Assembly: GCF_009712225.1 (NCBI RefSeq) | Contig: NZ_WASP01000007.1 | Span: 121,656-154,959 of the forward strand | Direction: 5' to 3' | From: Desulfovibrio sp. | Lineage (GTDB): Bacteria > Desulfobacterota > Desulfovibrionia > Desulfovibrionales > Desulfovibrionaceae | DNA: 33,304 nucleotides | In this document: piece by piece, positions 30,142 through 33,304 of the stretch | Layout of the letters: every line of letters begins with the position of its first letter | Numbering within the stretch: position 1 is the first letter of the stretch | The notes under the pieces: model-generated | Database searches by the model: none | Seen by the model: the letters and a program-made list of their open reading frames with translations, nothing else | What the model was told of the DNA's origin: nothing | Made by a program: the position numbers and the translations under genes

Positions 30142-31653
30142 TCAGTCTGCCCGCTTGGCCTTGGCCACATCGTCCTGAGCCGCGCGGGGCAGCCAGATGC
30201 TGAACGTGGTTTCGCCGCGCCGCGATGCCTGCGCAGGGCGCGAGACAACACTGATCTCACCGTCGTGGGCTTCAACAATCTTGTGGACCATTGCCAGCCC
30301 AAGGCCCGTTCCCTGCCCCTTGGTGGTAAAATAGGGGTCAAAAATGTGCGGCAGCTGGGCGGGCTCGATACCTGTGCCGTTGTCGCGCACCATCAGGCAC
30401 ACACGCCCCTTGCGCTCCACAATGGCCAGCGTGAGCTGACCGCCCTCGGGCATGGCGTCCAGGGCATTGAGGCAGAGGTTCAGCAGGGCCTGACCCATGC
30501 GTTCCGGGTCAGCCATGGCCAGCGGCACGCGCTTGGGCGCGCGGCAGACAATCTTTACGCCCCTTTTTTCCGCATCCTGATGCACAAGCCGGGTGACATG
30601 GTCTACCACAAGCTTGAGATCCGCGGGGTGGGGGCTTACATCACTGGGCCGTGAAAGGCCTATAAGATCCATAATTACGCGATTGAGACGGTCAACCTCG
30701 TGCACCATTACATTGGCCGCCTCGCGGTCTTCGCTGCCCTCGGGAAAGCGCTGGCCGAAGTAGGTGGCGTAGCCTTTGATGGAACTGAGCGGATTGCGGA
30801 TTTCGTGTGCAACGCCCGCGGCCAGATTGCCCACGGCGGCCAGCTTTTCCTTGCGGCGCACTTCTTCTTCGAGGCGACGCACCTTGCCCTCGGCCATACG
30901 CTGACGCTGCCGCGATTCACGCGCGCGTTCCGCATAATACAGGGCCACCAGACAGGCCAGACCCACCAGCAGGGTTACGGCGGCCAGCATGGCCACATAG
31001 TCGCGGTTCTGGCTGCGGGTTATTTCAAAGGGTGAAAGATCAAGCCCCAGAAATATGACAGGCAGGGGAAAACCCCTTGGCAGGTCACGCATGCCCGGCG
31101 AAAACTGCCGGTACACCGCAAACACGCGCCGCCCCTCCATGCGCATGATGCCCCAGTGGGGCAGCATGTCGGGCGCAAGCTCGTGCATGATGCTGTCGTC
31201 GGCTTCGCGGCCGCCCACCTGCAATATTTCACCAAGCCGGGCCGGATTGCTGTGGGCCACAATGGTTCCATCAGGCATGGTAACGGCCACAAAAACAATG
31301 CCGGGGCTGTCGGCCATTTCTTCCAGCAGCACCTGCAGGCGCACGCCAGCCTCGCTGCGCATGCCCGACCGCAAAATGCTTTCAAAGGCGATAATCAGCG
31401 ACGAGCCCTTTTCTGCCAGCAGGCGGGCCATGGCCGCCTCGCTGCGGTCAATGGAAATAAGCGTCAGCAGGGTAACCATGAGCGCCAGCACAACCGCCGC
31501 GCCGCCCAGCAGCAGCCCCAGCGGGGTGCGCGCCGCAACATAGGCCGCCTGCGATATTTTTGCCGTATCGGCCTGCGCTGTTGACGCAGAACCGGAACGT
31601 GCGGGCTCTGGCACTTTTTTTTCAGAAGTGGTGTTTTCCATATTCATAGGCAT
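30142..31653 (-). CDS. Membrane sensor histidine kinase, ZraS type
   Basis: A 503-residue inner-membrane kinase. Membrane segments at about 45-67 and 219-240 enclose a periplasmic sensor of about 150 residues with a D-S-P-G-I-V-F-V-A-V segment, as in ZraS/PAS-like sensors. A coiled, charged stretch (242-270) links to HisKA with His283 in V-A-H-E-I-R-N-P-L. The ATPase has G-x-G-I-E near the G1 box and G-T-G-L-G-L-A at the G2 box. E. coli ZraS responds to high zinc and envelope stress; the ligand here is unknown. The first ATG of three (31653, 31647, 31641) is annotated; none has a strong Shine-Dalgarno. The gene is divergent from a zraP-like gene, the same layout as zraP-zraSR. Confidence 0.92.
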   Translation of the reverse strand: MPMNMENTTSEKKVPEPARSGSASTAQADTAKISQAAYVAARTPLGLLLGGAAVVLALMVTLLTLISIDRSEAAMARLLAEKGSSLIIAFESILRSGMRSEAGVRLQVLLEEMADSPGIVFVAVTMPDGTIVAHSNPARLGEILQVGGREADDSIMHELAPDMLPHWGIMRMEGRRVFAVYRQFSPGMRDLPRGFPLPVIFLGLDLSPFEITRSQNRDYVAMLAAVTLLVGLACLVALYYAERARESRQRQRMAEGKVRRLEEEVRRKEKLAAVGNLAAGVAHEIRNPLSSIKGYATYFGQRFPEGSEDREAANVMVHEVDRLNRVIMDLIGLSRPSDVSPHPADLKLVVDHVTRLVHQDAEKRGVKIVCRAPKRVPLAMADPERMGQALLNLCLNALDAMPEGGQLTLAIVERKGRVCLMVRDNGTGIEPAQLPHIFDPYFTTKGQGTGLGLAMVHKIVEAHDGEISVVSRPAQASRRGETTFSIWLPRAAQDDVAKAKRAD

Positions 31654-31707
31654 TTGCTCGGCATTATTTCACTGGCCGCAGGGATTGTCTCTATCCGGTC
31701 AAAAAAT

Positions 31708-31723
31708 TTGCACGCTTCTTGCA
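31708..31723 (+). promoter_or_regulatory. Sigma-54-type promoter of the first zraP-like gene
   Basis: TTGCACGCTTCTTGCA matches TGGCACRNNNNTTGCW at all fixed positions except the first G of the GG doublet. The spacing is exact. The predicted start near 31734 gives a leader of about 90 bases to the ATG at 31825. The adjacent regulator is a sigma-54 activator, which supports the call. Confidence 0.7.
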
Positions 31724-31731
31724 AGATATTT

Positions 31732-31747
31732 TGCATTCCTTGTGCCC
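31732..31747 (-). promoter_or_regulatory. Sigma-54-type promoter of the kinase-regulator operon
   Basis: Read on the minus strand, GGGCACAAGGAATGCA keeps both invariant doublets at the right distance (GG and GC), with mismatches in the first base and in the first T of the -12 box. The predicted start near 31721 gives a leader of about 68 bases to the kinase ATG. This implies autoregulation, as in zraSR. Confidence 0.55.
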
Positions 31748-31824
31748 ACAAAGCCAGGAACCTTGCCACCCCGCTCAGTGCTTGGTATGAAAGCGGGACG
31801 AGTTTATTTTCCAGAAGGTCTTTT

Positions 31825-32286
31825 ATGATGAAACCCCTTCTTTCCCTTTGTGTTCTGGCCAGTCTTTGTCTTCCCCAACCAACGGCGGCAGATCAGACCG
31901 ACTATGCGGAATATACGCCTGTGCCGGGCAGCCCGGCTGGCACCCACCCTGCAGATATGCGCGCGTGGCTGCAACAGCTTTCGCCCCCGCAGAGGGCCAA
32001 GGCACAGGCTGTAATTGACGAATACACTCCAAAGGTGAACGAGCTGCGCAAAAGCATCATGCAGAAAAAAAACGAGCTCGCGCACCTGAGTTATAACCAG
32101 AATACCTCGCCCGAAACCCTGCCCCGCCTGGGGCATGAGCTGCAACAGCTACGGGATGAACTGCGCGACCTTCTGCAACGAGCAGACCAGCGCATGGGCA
32201 ACGAGGTTGGCGTTCCGCTTGGCAGCCCGCAAACGCGGGGATGCAGCATGGAATATCCCGGTCTGTCTACTTCCGCCAGCAAATAA
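31825..32286 (+). CDS. ZraP/Spy-like periplasmic protein, first copy
   Basis: A 153-residue precursor. The signal peptide runs to about residue 22 (P-T-A-A before D-Q). The mature chain is helical: L-S-P-P-Q-R-A-K-A-Q resembles the L-T-x-x-Q motif of the Spy/CpxP/ZraP group, followed by a long amphipathic region with heptad-like Leu spacing (K-V-N-E-L-R-K, then E-L-Q-Q-L-R-D-E-L). Spy-type proteins are periplasmic chaperones and metal-stress buffers. It is less His-rich than classical ZraP. The ATG at 31825 has AAGG six bases upstream; 31828 is possible. It is driven by the sigma-54-type promoter at 31708 and ends in a strong terminator. Confidence 0.82.
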   Translation: MMKPLLSLCVLASLCLPQPTAADQTDYAEYTPVPGSPAGTHPADMRAWLQQLSPPQRAKAQAVIDEYTPKVNELRKSIMQKKNELAHLSYNQNTSPETLPRLGHELQQLRDELRDLLQRADQRMGNEVGVPLGSPQTRGCSMEYPGLSTSASK

Positions 32287-32310
32287 CCGCGACTGCACAC
32301 TCGCATCAGC

Positions 32311-32342
32311 ACGCGCCCGCCATCAAGGTGGGCGCGTTTTTT
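32311..32342 (+). terminator. Intrinsic terminator after the first zraP-like gene
   Basis: ACGCGCCCGCC, a five-base loop, GGTGGGCGCGT, then a run of T to 32342. An 11-pair GC-rich stem (one G-T pair) followed by T6-7 is a textbook rho-independent terminator, 24 bases beyond the stop. It isolates the second copy, which therefore needs its own promoter. Confidence 0.92.
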
Positions 32343-32391
32343 ATGCGCGCGGACTCAAACGGCCTGTAAGAAAATTATGCAGATGTACAAA

Positions 32392-32424
32392 TTTTATACA
32401 TGGCTAACCCTTCAATGTATAAAA
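32392..32424 (+). promoter_or_regulatory. Inverted repeat, candidate activator site
   Basis: TTTTATACAT (32392-32401) and ATGTATAAAA (32415-32424) are a perfect 10-base inverted repeat separated by 13 bases. A further ATGTA half lies just upstream (32383-32387) and an ACATA follows. The repeat centre is about 125 bases before the predicted start of the second zraP-like gene, the usual distance for an enhancer bound by an NtrC-class activator. Confidence 0.5.
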
Positions 32425-32506
32425 AACATACGCTTCCCGGCCAGCGCACGCAACGCAAAACCCGGCTGACACTGTAACCATTTATTTTTAAAGATAAAAC
32501 GTACTT

Positions 32507-32522
32507 TGGCACGGGCATTGCT
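32507..32522 (+). promoter_or_regulatory. Consensus sigma-54 promoter of the second zraP-like gene
   Basis: TGGCACGGGCATTGCT matches TGGCACRNNNNTTGCW at every fixed position. The predicted start near 32533 gives a 57-base leader to the ATG at 32590. It is the best sigma-54 match in the window. Confidence 0.88.
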
Positions 32523-32589
32523 TTATAGCAAGCAAACGTTGCAAGAACAACGAACCCATATACAACGAATTTTGATGAGGTAGCTTTCC

Positions 32590-33090
32590 ATGAAATCCAA
32601 AAACATCGCCATTGCAACCATACTTGCAGCAACCCTGATGGGAAGTGCCATCACTGTTTACAGCCAGCCGGCCCCCGCGGGCGATATGCCTGAAGGCATG
32701 CGGGAAATGGGCGGCTGCCAGGGCGAAATGCCCTGCCCCGGCATGCAGGGACACGGCATGCACGGCATGATGGGCCGAGGCGCTTATACTCCTGAACAAC
32801 TGCAAAAATATGATGCAATTGTGGCCGATTTCGCCAAGCAGATGGAACCTGTGAAAGACCAGATGTTCATTAAAAGGCAAGAGCTGCGCGCCCTGCAAAA
32901 TGCGGCCAACCCCGACATAGCGGCTGTGCGCGCCACTGCGACTGAAATGCTGCAGCTCAGAAAACAGCTTGGTCAACTGCACGACACCATGACCCAGCGC
33001 ATTGAAAAAGAAGTGGGCAAGCCTGCGGCCGCCACGCCGAAAAAGGATGCCCCTGCTCAGGCCAAACATCAGCACGGCGCGGCCCAATAG
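32590..33090 (+). CDS. ZraP/Spy-like periplasmic protein, His/Met-rich second copy
   Basis: A 166-residue precursor with a signal peptide to about residue 25 (T-V-Y-S before Q-P). Residues 33-62 are rich in Met, His and Cys (M-R-E-M-G-G-C, then G-H-G-M-H-G-M-M), a likely soft-metal binding segment for copper or zinc. The following Y-T-P-E-Q-L-Q-K-Y matches the L-T-x-x-Q-type entry of the Spy/ZraP helical domain, which continues to about 145. A tail with H-Q-H ends the chain. GAGGTAG precedes the ATG. Its consensus sigma-54 promoter and the nearby kinase-regulator pair make it the likely main effector, a metal-binding chaperone of the envelope. Metal choice is inference. Confidence 0.88.
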   Translation: MKSKNIAIATILAATLMGSAITVYSQPAPAGDMPEGMREMGGCQGEMPCPGMQGHGMHGMMGRGAYTPEQLQKYDAIVADFAKQMEPVKDQMFIKRQELRALQNAANPDIAAVRATATEMLQLRKQLGQLHDTMTQRIEKEVGKPAAATPKKDAPAQAKHQHGAAQ

Positions 33091-33167
33091 CCACTAACCC
33101 ATATTGCCGCTCCCAACACGTCCGCCCATGGCGGTGTACATATAAAGCCTCCTACAGTGAAACCTTT

Positions 33168-33201
33168 CCGTTATGCCCCTACCCCCAAGGGGGCATAACG
33201 G
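33168..33201. repeat. Perfect inverted repeat in the tail of the window
   Basis: CCGTTATGCCCC and GGGGCATAACGG form a perfect 12-base-pair stem with a 10-base loop, 77 bases after the last gene. No T tract follows on either strand. It may be a terminator of the second zraP-like gene or a dispersed repeat. The remaining bases to 33304 turn very GC-rich (an inverted GGCCGCCGGG/CCCGGCGGCC near the end) and hold no gene. Confidence 0.6.
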
Positions 33202-33304
33202 AGCCTCCAAAAAACCTCCTCCTTTGAACAGAACCTTATAACCATCAACACCCTCCCTCCCTTCTCGGCCGCCGGGTCCCCCCCGGCGGCCGCGCACGGG
33301 GATG

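Noticed and set aside
29551..30654. A 367-codon plus-strand open frame over the kinase-regulator genes
   Set aside because: It is opposite well-defined AAA+, receiver and kinase domains and has shadow-type composition.
33094..33297. A 67-codon minus-strand open frame at the right end
   Set aside because: Low-complexity Gly/Arg composition caused by GC-rich edge sequence and an inverted repeat inside it.
1..33304. CRISPR arrays, tRNA or rRNA genes, insertion sequences, phage attachment sites
   Set aside because: I saw no regularly spaced repeats, cloverleaf-like runs, transposase or integrase genes anywhere in the window.

Overview
The window looks like a chromosomal contig from a GC-rich sulfate-reducing deltaproteobacterium of the Desulfovibrio type. 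This is an inference from overall gene style: a ferredoxin-nitroreductase fusion, sigma-54-type promoters, NtrC-class regulation, secreted HdeA-like proteins and an MFS-LuxR regulator. No rRNA or marker gene is present to fix the species. Both ends look like contig edges; the first 24 bases are a G12C12 palindrome, which is probably an assembly artefact.

Region 1 (1-1904) holds a minus-strand ferredoxin-nitroreductase and, divergently, the flagellar export protein FliR behind a sigma-54-like promoter. Region 2 (1935-16302) is an uninterrupted plus-strand run of ten genes for an unusual surface glycan. It encodes an NAD-dependent SDR, an FkbM methyltransferase, a radical SAM protein, a zinc-finger C-methyltransferase type protein, a radical SAM/SPASM protein, a glycosyltransferase-methyltransferase fusion, a short NeuB-like synthase, a YerE-like ThDP enzyme, a GmhA-like isomerase fused to a KdsC-like phosphatase, CDP-glucose 4,6-dehydratase (RfbG) and the iron-sulfur 3-dehydrase E1 (RfbH). 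RfbG, RfbH, the ThDP enzyme and an SDR together are what would be needed for a two-carbon-branched 3,6-dideoxy sugar such as yersiniose. A NeuB-like enzyme and a KdsC-like phosphatase point to a second, acidic sugar. The position directly after fliR makes flagellin glycosylation as likely as O-antigen synthesis.

Region 3 (16303-21124) is housekeeping and signalling: gltX and a soluble PAS-PAS hybrid histidine kinase on the minus strand, then argB on the plus strand. Region 4 (21148-25022, minus) reads as one operon: a four-helix membrane protein, a Sel1-repeat protein broken by one extra G in a G tract, a secreted clostripain-type C11 peptidase and an HD-domain nucleotidase. Region 5 (25553-28565) has two small secreted proteins (one HdeA-like), a membrane MFS-type LuxR regulator and a membrane-anchored rhodanese.

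Region 6 (28744-33090) is a complete ZraSR/ZraP-type envelope metal-stress module. A membrane histidine kinase and a sigma-54 activator are transcribed leftward, and two Spy/ZraP-like periplasmic proteins rightward. Sigma-54-type promoters can be read in front of kinase, first effector and second effector, with a likely activator-binding inverted repeat upstream of the last. The remaining tail carries an inverted repeat but no credible gene.
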